Part shown: positions 28,883-40,480 of the stretch, piece after piece
How the letters are laid out: every line of letters begins with the position of its first letter
Position numbering within the stretch: the stretch's first letter is position 1
DNA from: Gliomastix tumulicola
Taxonomy: Eukaryota > Ascomycota > Sordariomycetes > Hypocreales > Bionectriaceae
Assembly (NCBI GenBank): GCA_001599755.1
Contig: BCHX01000003.1
Span: 1 to 64,000, forward strand
Direction: 5' to 3'
Length of the DNA stretch: 64,000 nucleotides
Program-made: the position numbers and the translations under genes
Notes under the pieces: generated by a model
Told to the model about the DNA's origin: nothing
What the model saw: only the letters and a program-made list of their open reading frames with translations
Database searches by the model: none

Positions 28883-30267
28883 TGCGGTATATAGACTCAG
28901 GGGTTCTGGTGACAAGAATCAGGACGGAACAGGCAGGGATTGGCACAGTATGAGTTGAGGCTGAGCAGGATGAAGGTAGCAGAAGAGAGTACAACAGTAT
29001 AGTATAATAGCACCGATATCAAGGGACGATGGGATGGATGGATTTAGGGGTCCTGCCCGGGTGTTTTATGGGCTCCGCAAGCTCTCCGCTGGCCTACGGA
29101 GCACGATCTCGTCAGAAACGGTGGAGGGAGTCGTGAGGGGCGCTCCGGGATCTAGTCCAACGTAAGCCCGTGCTTGGCCTGGCCACTGTCACAGACGGCA
29201 TGGACGGCCAACAAGTTGGCAGCTGTTATGCGGCGGCATGTGGCGGCATTGAGGTGCTGCTGCCTTTCATCTGCAGCCCCGGGATTCGGGGACGGTGAGA
29301 GGGCGCTATATTTAGTCAGTGCCGTGCCCATCCCATCCCGGCAGCGGTTCATCCGTCCTGTGAATGCCGTTAAGGGGCATATCTTCGGACATCTTGGGGC
29401 GGACAACGGACGGATTTCATGGAGATCGGGGACCAGCTGCATAAGCATGATTATAAGTTTCACGTCGAAACCGCCAGTGCTGACCCGACACGATAAGCAT
29501 AACCATGGTGAGATAGCCCAGCAGATTGTTTTAGTCGTCCCCCCCAATTGCGCCGTTCTTGAGGCTCCTCGAATCACCATCCATGCATGCATCACACAAT
29601 CCGCACTGGAATCCCCGTCGTTGTCTCCCATTGGCAGCTCTGCTAATATCTTTGCACACCCCCCCATGAGATTGAGTGAGGCCTTGGATGTGAGGGGGCG
29701 CCGACGTGCACTAAAAGTCATGATTTAGAGATGGTTAATGTAGATGTTGAGCATTAGCATATTAGCATATTAGCAGCTTTTCCTGCGACACAAGGCAAGG
29801 TGATACGGAGCATCTGTTCTTCCAGCCAGGCGTCTGTGAGGGTTGAGAAGGTATCATATATTATTCTCGCACGCTAAATCATGGCGGGAACGGGCGACTC
29901 GTAATGAATCCAATGCATATCCTCGAGTGCGCTTGTCTAGTATCTGTCTTGCGTATATCCCATCCGATCCCTTCATCAGCACTCACGAAAAGGCCACCCA
30001 TCATCGGGGCGCTTTGTTGTCACCACAACACGCATATGAATTGCACGTTAGCAAGGTGAGTCTTTGTGTGTGTCTCGCGCTGTAATGCAGTCTATTCTCG
30101 TTTCATCAGAGCGATCACGGAGAGACGACCAAAACGATTTGTCAAGTGACTAGTATTTACTCAATATCCGGCCAATCTCGGGAGATACCAGAGCAATTAT
30201 ATACAGTGAAGAGATCATCCCTAGCCAGCGAACCCCTTTTTTTGGCCGCATAATTTCCCTAAACACT
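28883..30267. other. intergenic, 1.4 kb
   Basis: No supported gene. Overlapping frames on both strands at 29152-29728 lack motifs and look like chance. A short AT repeat (ATTAGCAT, three copies) occurs around 29749-29776. Confidence 0.5.
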
Positions 30268-31188
30268 CTAAGGGAACTCGTTCCTGTAGCGGATGACAGC
30301 ATCGAGCATCTCGTTACCGGAGCCCCAGCCGGACCAGGCGACACCGTTGCCACCGTCAAAGGTGACAGCGAGAGTACCCCAGATGAAGGCGCCATCGGGA
30401 GTGTTCTCCCAGTGGGGGCCACCAGACTGGCCACCCATGCAGTCGGTGTCGGTGTAGTAGGGGCCGGTGGCATCGCAGTCCCAGGGGCGGAAAGACTGGA
30501 TGGAGTTGCCGGGGGTGCGGTAGGGCCTGTTGCCGCCGTCGAGGTCGCCGGGGTAGCCGATGTGGTCGAAGATGGGCTGGTCCTGCTTGGACGGGTCGGG
30601 CAGCTTGACGCCGAAGTAGCCCAGGTTGTCGCCGAGGCGCTGGTCCATGATGAGGACGGCCCAGTCGCCCTTGAAGCCGCAGGGGGACCCCCACTCCCAG
30701 CCGCTGACGAAGGCGTTGGTGATCTGGCCGACGCCAAAGGGGGCGCCGTTGTCGAAGCTCGGGGTGAAGGTGGCCGAGGCGCCGTCCGTCATGACGCAGT
30801 GCTTGGCCGTGAGGACGTGGCGGGGGCCGACGAGGGCGCCGGAGCAGAAGGCGCCGTTGGACCACTGCAGCTTGCCGGTGGTGCTGAAGGGGTAGTTGCG
30901 GTCCGTGTACTGGTAGCGGTCGTCGGCGCCGTTGATGAAGCGCTTGCTGATGTCCTCGCCGGAGACGGAGAAGGCCTCGGCCTGCGTGGCGTTGGAGCCG
31001 GAGTCGAAGTCGGCCTCGAGGTAGGTGATCTCAGGCGCGGCCTCGCCAGAGCTCAGAGCGTGGATCTGAGACTCATCCCAGCCGAGGAGGTTCTTGAAGG
31101 TGACCTCCTCGTTGCGGGCCACGGGGGTGGCCTGGACCGAGGAGAGGAGGATGGCAGCGGCAGCTGCGGAGGACTTGAGCTGGACCAT
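30268..31188 (-). CDS. secreted trypsin-like/glutamyl-endopeptidase-like serine protease
   Basis: Intronless, 306 residues from the ATG of MVQLKSSAAAAA. A signal peptide covers about residues 1-20. A propeptide ends at the Kex2-type site Lys82-Arg83, so the mature enzyme probably starts FINGADDR. The catalytic triad is visible: His130 in LTAKHC, Asp175 in KGDWAVLIMD and Ser255 in GGQSGGPHW. GQSGGP rather than GDSGGP, together with the overall pattern, fits the V8/glutamyl-endopeptidase branch of the S1 fold. It is probably an extracellular digestive protease. The open frame extends upstream to 31395, but that part crosses the TATA box (31301-31310) and is not translated. Confidence 0.9.
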   Translation of the reverse strand: MVQLKSSAAAAAILLSSVQATPVARNEEVTFKNLLGWDESQIHALSSGEAAPEITYLEADFDSGSNATQAEAFSVSGEDISKRFINGADDRYQYTDRNYPFSTTGKLQWSNGAFCSGALVGPRHVLTAKHCVMTDGASATFTPSFDNGAPFGVGQITNAFVSGWEWGSPCGFKGDWAVLIMDQRLGDNLGYFGVKLPDPSKQDQPIFDHIGYPGDLDGGNRPYRTPGNSIQSFRPWDCDATGPYYTDTDCMGGQSGGPHWENTPDGAFIWGTLAVTFDGGNGVAWSGWGSGNEMLDAVIRYRNEFP

Positions 31189-31300
31189 GATGATGACTGA
31201 CGAAGGGGTATCAACAAGAAGGAGTGTCGGGAAGGGATGTGAGGCTGGCTGGCTGAAGAACCGAGACAGGGCCGACATGGTGATGAGGGCATTCAGCTCG

Positions 31301-31310
31301 TATTTATATA
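31301..31310 (-). promoter_or_regulatory. TATA box of the serine protease gene
   Basis: TATATAAATA on the minus strand, about 115 bp upstream of the ATG. Confidence 0.5.
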
Positions 31311-32064
31311 AACCATCATGGGGCGCATGAGTGGGAGGCATCCCTCGCCATGTCCTCCTACCCCTGCTGCCTCGAAACGTGCCGGCAGATACCACGTTGG
31401 CTATGGGCTGTGGGAGCCTAAGCCCAAGAATTACTCAAGGGCCAAGGAGCTGAGGCTAGCTAGCTTGCTTGCTTGACCAGGCAGCCGTGGTCCGATACCA
31501 CGTCTCTGGCCTGGGGACGACGGGCTTCGGTATGGGTATGTAACCTCTCCCCCCTCCAGCCTTCGGCCCTTCCAGCTGTCTAGCGGCTTGGGAACGCGGC
31601 ACAGTCCTTCATTTGCGGTAGGTGAGGCCATGCGAGTCGAGTGCAGAGTAGACCGAACAACCGGACAAAAAGCGGAGGAGGGGCCAGGTCCGCGCTGGTT
31701 TTCGCAGGGCAGGCAAGGTAAGGTGAGCCCATGTTGCGTCTCGAGCAGAAATCGTTCCGGGGAATCCAAGCTTGAGCTCCTGCAATGCCCGTAAAACAGC
31801 CCTATCAAACACGCCCTGGCACGAGGCGAGCCAGGGCTGGAAGCGCCGATGAGGAAGGTCTGTCATGCGCTCTGCCGCGAGGCCAAGGATATTATGGATC
31901 CCCCAGCCAGGGCCTGTCGATCAATTCGGCAGCTCCCAACTTCCAAGAAACGGGACGGGCGAGGAAACCCCTGTCCTGGCTGGCCCTCCTGGGGACCTCG
32001 CGGGCTCGCGGAGACATTATTCCCCACAGGAAAGGGGCGGTTGTTATGCATCGAGTCAGAGCAT

Positions 32065-32082
32065 CCCCCCCCCCCCCCCCCC
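32065..32082. repeat. poly(C) run of 18
   Basis: Simple homopolymer in intergenic DNA. Confidence 0.85.
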
Positions 32083-32911
32083 AAGTGCTGACCGTGAATG
32101 TTCTTAGGGCATGGGTGAGGCTCACCGGCATGAATATGGAGGCTAAAAATATCAGAGGAGGGCTGTGGGAGAGGCATAATCAGAGGGGGCGGGAGCTATT
32201 TCTATCTTCTCGGCCTTGAAGAGTGAGCAGCATACGATCCTCACCAGATGTTTTCTAGAATAGAACGCGGTAGGATTTTCAGTGAGCAAGAGGGGCCAGC
32301 TTTTGAATCTGGTGACCACTCAAACAAGCTGCACCATGGCGATCATTGACAGATCCGGGAAATGTCTCCCTGGATTCCTTCCGGGGCCGCCAGCGAGCTC
32401 AGGCCAAAATAGCACCGAGATTCAACGTAACATGAAATCCATGGGGCGAGGTGCCGGTGGCTGACCACGAGATATCTCGGGAAGAGGAGGTCCCACCAGA
32501 ACGCATATCCAAACTCGGCAGGTCGGCGTGAGATCGGCGCTGCAAGGGGCATGAAATAATCTGATGCTTCTTGTTTCAAGTTTCCTCGGCCGATATTGTT
32601 TGCGTGTGGTTCTTGGGGCTGATTTAGCGTATTCCGTGCCGTTATGTTCGAGTATGGTTAGTCGCGCCAGAAGTCAGGAGAGAGACCGTAGCTGTCGTCT
32701 GGGTGACAGGCAAAGACGGCGGTCATACGCATGGGAGCATCACCAAAAAGCTAATGACATGGAAGATCAAAAACTGAAAGCAAACGCAGGTGCAGCCAGC
32801 TGTCAAGTTGACATTCAGAATAGCGCAAAGCACTGACTAGACTTGCTTGGCCCTATCTCCGATTAGATATATCCACGATCAGGCTTGTGCAGATCTTCAG
32901 GGTGCCTCTAT

Positions 32912-32927
32912 GCTGATCATGATCAGC
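32912..32927. promoter_or_regulatory. perfect 16-bp palindrome with an adjacent third half-site
   Basis: GCTGATCATGATCAGC is its own reverse complement. A further TTGATCAGCA lies at 32931-32940. GTGTATAAA (32973-32981) is downstream and is followed by an 83-codon frame from an ATG at 33035. The arrangement resembles a dimer-binding operator before a TATA box, but no gene is confirmed. Confidence 0.25.
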
Positions 32928-35869
32928 GGGTTGATCAGCACCTGTACTCCAGCCAAGTCTCCCTTGGAACGGTGTATAAAGGGCCTTATCCCACCAGTTC
33001 GAAATCCCATGCTGCTTTGTAAACCTCGGTGACTATGATATGTGTCAGTGACACTCTTTTTTTTCATCCGAAAGCACTGGAAACTTTGCTTCATTCCACT
33101 CCCGAAGTCGAATCTAGCATCGACCAGACAAGAAATTCAACTCATTCGTGCACCACAGCAGACACCCATTCAAATATTGGATCTCGGGCGATAACAGACG
33201 AGGTTTTAGCGAGAGATTTGCAGCCGAGACTAGTCAACCACATTGGCGTGTCATCCTCCATCTCCACGGGAAAATCTCAACCATAACATCCAAGACGATA
33301 CGAGTCTCGCCTTGACTCAAGACGTCTGCCACTGGTAACTTTTTCATTTTATCTCTCATTCCCAGAAACAGCCGTAGACCTCCATACTGTATTGGTACGG
33401 AGCTTTGATATGCAGTGCAAGGTGCAGTGATCAATTCTTCATGCAAGACATCTCGCTGGTTCGCTGAGCCAGATTCATATTCTTCTTAAGTTGCATACAA
33501 GACAAGAAAGACAAAGACAAGATGTAGGCGGCTACTCGACATTGGGGTGGCGAGTTCGAACCGGAGGACATCGCCTCACACAGGTCAGATGGAACTGCCT
33601 TACTGCCTTACTGCCTTCCTCCGACTATATAATTTATCCAACAAGAGTAAATAACCAGGCGATGAATCACACAATCCCGTTTCAGGAAGGAAAAAATTTA
33701 TCTGACTCTAAGCTCCGAGTTGACTCACGATAGTGCAGCATGGTGAGCGACAGCAGCAAATATTAGATGAGGACAAGGGAATTATTGATTATTGATCCTC
33801 TGAGGGAGGCGAGCATATCAGCGAACACGGGACGGGTCTTTCAGTCCGAGGCCTGACCACATAATGAGGTCCATGATTAGAAATCGCCCTGCATGTTTGA
33901 CTTACGTACATACCATGCCATGTTGATCATTTCCTGGAGCTTGACCAACTTGAACTTGGGGTGAGACTAGCATGGCCCTAAAGAGAATCATGTCAGGGAA
34001 AGTTCCCTACATTCGGGCGAGAGGTGTCCGAAAGACTCAGGCCTCTTGTTGGATCGCCCTTTTAGGCATGAACAGTCTTACTAGTCCGGTATATTGCTGC
34101 TCGCTCCCCCTTTTGCAAGCTGAAGAGCTGTCCACGGTTGCACAGCCCCCGCCGTGTTAGTGGCAGCATACTAACTACCCTGTACCAATTCCGCCCTGAG
34201 CTGATGTGGATGGCGATGACCTGCTCGGGCTGTGTAATATTGAGTAAAAGAACAGGACGATTAATATTACTAGCAGCTCAATTCTTCGTGCAGACAATAC
34301 TTCCAGCAGAAAATAGCCAATATGCCGAGGTTGCCGCCTAGGTACTATTACCTATAGTACTACTTACTACTAGTACTAGTAGGCAGTGGATATGAGAGGA
34401 CTTGCACCGTGTACTCACAGGCACTAAAAATACGAGGCAAGACCAACATGGAACAGCTCCTTCCCTGAACCTTGCTTGAGGTTCTAGGCTGGTCGTTCTT
34501 TCCTTTTTTCCTTACCCGAAGTATTGCCAAGGGAAGTACCCAAGTACTTTTCTACTTTATTGCTTCTTCACCGCCTTCACTTTGCTTTTTCCTCCTATGA
34601 CTTCGCATCTTCGGCTTTGGATTTTGCAAACGATCGACACTCCTACTCTGGACATGGCGCGATTCCCCACGCCGGCACCGACGACGTGTCTAGCACTACC
34701 GTTGACCACATACTAGCGCTACATTTCCTGTCCTTCGTTCGTAGTGTTCGCTCCATACCTGCCACACTGAGCCACCCACGATGTCCTACTAATGCCCTTA
34801 GATCAGTCTGTCCCTCTCGGCCTCGGCGGACGACTCTGATTCACTCTGTGGTCGGGGCTTATGAAGCCCCGGTCCCTTGATGCTGTCGTGGCAAACGCGC
34901 CATCTACCTAGCCCCTGCGCCAAAGGCTAACCGAGTAACACAAAAGACGCCTCCCCTCGACTCCTGTCGTCCGTATACGCGAACACATAATCTCAATGGA
35001 CTCGACATTGCGCGTCTGCGGCACAGCACTTGATGGCTGTACCTGAAACGAATTGTTGGTAATCGAGTCGAGAGCCAGCAATCCAACCCATGTCTCGTTG
35101 TCTCGTGACGGCCGCTTCATGCCCTCCACAGCACCACCACACCCCAGCTGATAATCCTGGACCCCTCGACTCCCAGCACAGTGATTTGTCTTCGATGCCC
35201 CTCAGCCCCCCGGGATCTGGATCTATCTGCCGGTATCTGACCGCGTCTCTCCCTCTCCACACGGGCTGGGATCGCCGCTCGACCTGTGATGAGACCTGTT
35301 ATCAAGATCTAGCTTCACCGCCGGCGTACGGTGATTATGCTGTCTCGCGTGCCGTCCCGTGGTCCGCCTCGACGCCCGCCTTGGAACACCAGGACTGCAT
35401 TCCTTGGGCCCGGGGCCGCCCTTCCGTGCTGACCTACTTGGGACCACCCGGCCAGACGGCTCTGCGAATCAGACCCGTCTGCTGCTTCGCCTGACAACCT
35501 TGTCAAGCTGTGTAAAGACATAGTTCTCCAATATTTCGGGCCTGGAATATGACGATCCCAAGACTGGTAGTGCCCCTCCCTCCCTGCCGAGGCCGATTGG
35601 CTGGGCAGCACACGACCGGAGCTGCATCAAGAGGGGTTCCATTCTGGACTTGGACCACGCACGCGCGCAGCAGTCATAGCGAGCCCCAGCTCGACGCCCA
35701 TGCCATTGTGGTGACTGCGAGGAGTCCCGCCGCAGCCACAGGCCGGGTATGGCAGTCCGCCCACCACTGCCAGCACCACTGCCAGCACCACTGCCACCAC
35801 GCTCTCAGCAGCTTCCGCCGAACGTCGACCCACGCCGCCCCAGGATGCAGCAGGTCAGGGATCTTGACC

Positions 35870-35895
35870 TTTTTTTTTTTTTTTTTTTTTTTTTT
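35870..35895. repeat. poly(T) run of 26
   Basis: Simple homopolymer, followed by the short inverted pair GAGAC/GTCTC. Confidence 0.85.
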
Positions 35896-36304
35896 GCGAG
35901 ACAGGGTCTCCTCATTTGTCCCTCAAGACACCACGCTCAGATCAGTGGCTTGCCCTGGGGAATCCCGTGCCGTCGCTTCGTACGCTTCATTATTTCCCTC
36001 CCTGCTGCCAGGTACGCATTCCATTCAAGACGCTAGCCTTCGTCTCTTCCGGTTTTCCTGCGCCGACTCATCAAGTTGGATCTGTTCCGGGAACCCTTAT
36101 CTAAGCCGGTCATCCCCCGTTGGCTGACAGTGATATTGGCTGTCGTCCTGAGGGGTTTTCCGTCGACCTGCTGGTATAAGACGAGCACTACCCAGACCAT
36201 CTGAACCAATAGCCAACGACAACGATCGATTGCTGAAGTTCCCCATGAGCTTCTCTCTTGACCTCTTTGGGATATTTCAGGGCAAGGAAGGGAAACAAGG
36301 GAGA

Positions 36305-38005
36305 ATGAAAGATCTCCACACATTGACGGCCAGCGAGGCCTTGCAGCGTATCCGTGCCGACACGCTGACGGTCGAGGACTATGCTAAAGCGCTTCTCGGC
36401 AGGATCAAGGTTCGAGATGATGCTGTCAAGGCCTGGGCGTTCCTGGACCCGGAGCTTGTCCTCTCGCAGGCGAGAGCATTGGACAAGGTGCCGCGGGACG
36501 AGCGAGGCCCTCTCCATGGCCTACCCATCGGGGTGAAGGACGTGATCTATACCAAGGGTAGGTGGACAGCATGTTGTTGCTGTCCTGAGTACTGATGGTA
36601 TTCTGAGTTGTTGTTGTGTGCTGACTGTTTCCAAGATATGCCGACGGGCCACAACTCGCCCATATACAAAGACAGCTTCCCCCAGGTCGACGCCGCATCC
36701 ATCGTGACTCTTAGGCACGCCGGTGCCCTCATCTTTGGTGAGCACCAGTCCTGTCCAGAATTTTGTCTTCAGGGAACGTGGGGGACTGGAACTCGCGATG
36801 CATATCAGGCAAGACGGTGACAACGGAATTCGCTGCCATCACGATCGGATCCTCGACCATCAATCCGCACTCGCCCGCCGGGACGGTCCGCACCCCTGGT
36901 GGCTCCTCCTCGGGATCCGGAGCCTCGGTTGGCGACTGTCAAATTCCCGTCGCACTGACCACACAGACCGGCGGCTCGACGATCCGACCGGCCAGCTTCA
37001 ATGGCGTATACGGCTTGAAGCCGACCTGGGGCGCAGTGTCGAGGGAGGGCCAGAAGTTCTACTCCCTGCTGCTGGACACTCTGGGCTGGTACGGCAGGAG
37101 TGTGCAAGACCTGTCGCTCCTGGCCGACGTGTTCAATTTGCATGATGACGAGCCGAGCACCTTCAAGAGCGTACGAGGCGCCAAGATTGCTGTCTGTAGG
37201 ACAGACAACTGGCGTCATGCTGGCGAGGGCACCAAGGCCGCTCTTGAGAAGGCCAAAGCGCTCTTGCAAGCACACGGCGCAGTTCTTGAGGAAGTCGCCC
37301 TGCCGCCTTCATTTGCCGATATCCCCGAGTGGCATCGGGTCCTCCTTGCGACTGATGGGAAAGCAGGCTTCCTTCCCGAGCATCGTGTGGCCAAGGACAA
37401 GCTGCACGTGTCGCTCAGCACGTACATCGACTTGCCCGAGTTCACCCACGAGCAGCAGCTAGCGGCGCAGGACGGAATCGCAGCGCTCCGACCCGAGTTC
37501 GACAGGATCGCCGCCGGATACGATGCGGTCCTCACGGCAAGTGTCGTCGACGAAGCGCCCGAGGGATTGGAGTTCACGGGGGATGCCGTGTTTTGTGCTA
37601 TGTGGACGGTACGTACATATGCTTGCTCGCTCGCTCGCTCGCTCGTCCTGTTTCCACTGTAAAGTCTCAGCTGGCCGTCGTCCCGATACGTGCTGGGGTC
37701 GAGCTCGGCTTTGCCCGTTGTCGCGCCGAGACGTGCAGCAACCATGTCGTTCGTTGTCGTGCGCCCGACACCGCAGCTTAGTTATCAGGCGAAAGAAGCA
37801 CACACATACTGACTCGCTGGCGATGGCACAGGCACTGCACGTCCCCGTCATCAATCTGCCGGGTTTTCAGGGCGCGACAGGCATGCCCATTGGTGTGTCG
37901 CTCGTCGCGCCCCGCTTCAGGGACAGACACCTGCTCACGGTGGCCGAATCTGTGGGCAAGATTTTCGAGGCCGAGGGGGGATGGAAGAGGAATGTGAAGA
38001 AGTGA
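36305..38005 (+). CDS. amidase (amidase-signature family)
   Basis: Four exons: 36305..36557, 36636..36737, 36809..37608 and 37832..38005. Introns are 78, 71 and 223 nt, all GT..AG, and the product is 442 residues. The splices restore YTKG-DMPTGHNSP, GALIFG-KTVTTEF and CAMWT-ALHVPVINLPGF, the normal order of the family. The catalytic Ser-cisSer-Lys triad is Lys78 in GVKDVIYT, Ser151 in PGGSSSGSGAS and Ser175 in QTGGSTIRP. Amidase-signature enzymes hydrolyse carboxamides or transfer amide nitrogen; the substrate is not evident and there is no signal peptide. The start was taken at MKDLHTLTASEAL, which aligns with the usual N-terminus; an in-frame ATG at 36245 is also possible. Its 3' end faces the CDP-diacylglycerol synthase gene. 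Confidence 0.9.
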
Positions 38006-38754
38006 GAGAGAGACTTTTTGTGCAGAAAGAGGGGGGGATTTTGGCTTCTTTTATGTATCTCCCCGCGTGAGTCGAATCATATTGTGCCATGCTGCCTGCA
38101 TCACATCACACACATACATATCCTGGAGTGATGCCCACACATCCTTGTCTGTGAGATGCTCGATTAGGAACCCGGTGAGAGAGTGAGTGACAAGGGTGTT
38201 GGGTTGAGATGTGTGGGGAGTCTGCTGTGATTGGTTCTGTGCCGGCCGTTGTCGTTGCAATGCGCGCGCGCGGGGGAAGGGTGGCACCGGCGGGACGATA
38301 AGCTGCATGCATACGTGGATGGGACTCTGATGGCACTGCGAGAGATGCCCAGGACGTGTTGGCATGGGCTGCATTAAGCCTATCTGATGTGTTCGTCATG
38401 TCCTCTTGGGAATACTATCTCAACCAAGGCTGAAGAAATACACACTTTTCTACAGCTAGACGCCATGGCCACACGGAGAACCCGGCCCACTACTATACGT
38501 ACTTATGTGACTGTTTTTGTATCCATGTATAGGTACAGTAGTAATGTGATTTGGTCTTTTTTTGCGCCCGCCTATATCCTATCGATCTGGAGACATGGAA
38601 GACCCGACGTGACATGGCGAGGGGGAGAGGAGGGGAAAAAGGGATAAAAAAAATAAGAACAGAGGAGAAGGTAGTGAACGAATAAGGAGGTTTATTTAAA
38701 TAGTTGGCAGAGGGCGGGAGGGAGGAAGGGGATGGTTCAAGTTTCGTTTCATCA
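38006..38754. other. intergenic between convergent genes, 0.75 kb
   Basis: Contains the 3' ends of the amidase and CDP-diacylglycerol synthase transcripts. No gene seen. Confidence 0.55.
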
Positions 38755-40434
38755 TTATTGCGTGGCTTGGTCGATGCATTGGACGAACTGTGACGTTTTG
38801 GTCAGCCATGACATGCCTGCGGGAAAGAGAGGGGGAAATGGTGAGTTGAGACATACCGCTTCGGTGACGATGCCCTGGTTACTTAGGTACCGGCCCATGC
38901 CCTTGACGAGCTCGATCTGCTCCTCGACGGTGAGGCTGGTGATGGCCATCTCGAGGACGTTGCCGAGCTTGACCTGGTAGGTGGCGATGAAGGAGTGGTA
39001 GTAGAGGTAGGCGAAGAAGCCCATGATGAACTGGCAGTCCATGCGGTCCGTCATACCGCCGTGGCCAGGGATAGAGTCGCCAAAGTCCTTGATCTTGAAG
39101 GAGCGCTTGAGGCCGGAGGCGAAGAAGCCGCCGAAGGGGGCGATGAGGGAGGCGAAGGTGGCCAGGTTGAGCGCGTGGAACCATATCGGAGGGAAGGTGA
39201 AGGCGAAGTGGGTGTTGATGGGCAGGAAGGGGACCTGCGGGATCTCGTACGTGTGCGGGAGGAAGACGCTGTTGACGTCGCATTCGAGGCCGGTGAAGAT
39301 GTTGGCGCCGAGGTCCTGGAGGAGGTGGGTTAGCCTGTGTTGTCTTGGTGTATGGATGGGGTTTTTTTTTTTTTTTTTTGGCGCAGGAGGGGAACTCACG
39401 TTGACGGGGCAGATAAAGTACTTGAACGGGGCCATAATGCTGACGAGGAGCAGCGCAAAGATGATGGTCATGATCCAGGCGCCGACGAAGCCCTCGACCG
39501 TCTTCTTGGGCGACAGCTTGATCAGCTGGGTGCGGCCAAAGGCGATACCGCAGATGTAGGCGAAGATGTCGTTGGTGATGACGAGGGCGGCCGGGAGGAA
39601 GAACCAGATCATGCCCTCGAAGATGTTGTTCATGATGAAGTGGGCCTGAAAGACGATGAGGTAGAGGGCCATGTGCGTCCAGGCGAAGTTTGTGAACTGG
39701 AACTTGTAGTGGCCGGCCTGGAGGGATGCGACAAAGAAGACGAAGCCTGCGAGGGGGGTGCTTGTTAGCGTGACGAACAGAGGCGCGCACTCCTTGGGAA
39801 GAGCAGCCACTTACCAAAGACGTAGAGGACGAAGCTGATGAAGCGGTGGTGGGTTGCAAGTGGCAGAAGGATTCTATCGACGACGACAATATGCTTGAAA
39901 TAGTAGATGACGCTCTCGCCGTACAGGAAGTACATGGTCGTGGCCAGCCAGTACCAGTTGAGGCTCTTGGTGGAGCGGAGCGAGCGGGCGCGCGACGGGA
40001 CGTTGGCGATGGCGATGACCTCCTTGAAGGAGATAATCTGGATGGCGGTGATGATGACGAGGATGTAGATGTGGCCCATGAAGAGGGCGGCGAAGAAGCC
40101 GGCGATCATGATGAGCGTCCAGATGGTCCGCGTCCAGAAGTTGGCCTTCTTCTTCTCGTACTCGGCCTGCTTCTCCTGCTCGGTCGGGGGCTTCTGCTGG
40201 AACAGAGCCGGTCAGTCTTTTGTTTCCGTGGTGTCCGCCCCCGTTGCGAGTGGACGGGGATTGCGTGTAGACGGACGGGGTGGCATATCGTACCTCTTGC
40301 ACGGGCTCGAGCTGCGAGCGGTGTTCCCTGGCCGATCCATCCTCGCTGGCGTCGCTGAAGCTTGACCTGCGCCCGTCGCTGCCGTTGGCCTTGTGCTGGA
40401 AGCGCACGCCCTTCCGTGATCTCGTGCCGGCCAT
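38755..40434 (-). CDS. CDS1: phosphatidate cytidylyltransferase (CDP-diacylglycerol synthase)
   Basis: Five exons: 40434..40294, 40196..39815, 39746..39400, 39315..38857 and 38787..38755. Introns are 97, 68, 84 and 69 nt, all GT..AG, and the product is 453 residues. The enzyme makes CDP-diacylglycerol from phosphatidate and CTP at the ER, feeding phosphatidylinositol, phosphatidylserine and cardiolipin synthesis. A charged cytosolic N-terminus precedes about eight membrane segments. The family signature is complete: LKRSFKIKDFGDSIPGHGG followed by MTDRMDCQ. LSPKKTVEGFVGAW is the other conserved block. The last exon encodes only FVQCIDQATQ; it was chosen because a CTGAC branch point sits just before its CACAG acceptor, while the nearer acceptor would hit a stop. 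Intron 3 carries a ~19-base A run on the coding strand. Confidence 0.93.
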
Positions 40435-40445
40435 TGTGTGTGTGG

Positions 40446-40480
<35 letters not shown>

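Larger units (their letters stand above)
31189..36304. other. gene-poor stretch, 5.1 kb
   Basis: No gene could be supported. Open frames (for example 31785-32219, 33491-33733, 35090-35494) have no motif and often overlap others on the opposite strand. The stretch contains an 18-C run, a perfect 16-bp palindrome followed by a TATA-like element, a 26-T run and several short palindromes near 34340-34380. An unspliced search may miss a lineage-specific gene here. Confidence 0.5.

Noticed and set aside
27818..28894. Plus-strand open frame (358 codons) opposite the extended SDR
   Set aside because: Mirror frame; the minus strand encodes a recognisable Rossmann protein.
29152..29728. Overlapping frames of ~185 codons on both strands
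   Set aside because: Neither has motifs, a plausible codon pattern or a promoter; both-strand openness suggests chance.
33554..33562. Perfect box B-like GTTCGAACC, possible tRNA
   Set aside because: No T-stem, acceptor stem or terminator around it.
35896..35915. Poly(T) followed by GAGACAGGGTCTC, resembling an antisense human Alu
   Set aside because: Only about 13 bases match and the flanks diverge at once; a short inverted pair after a homopolymer explains it.
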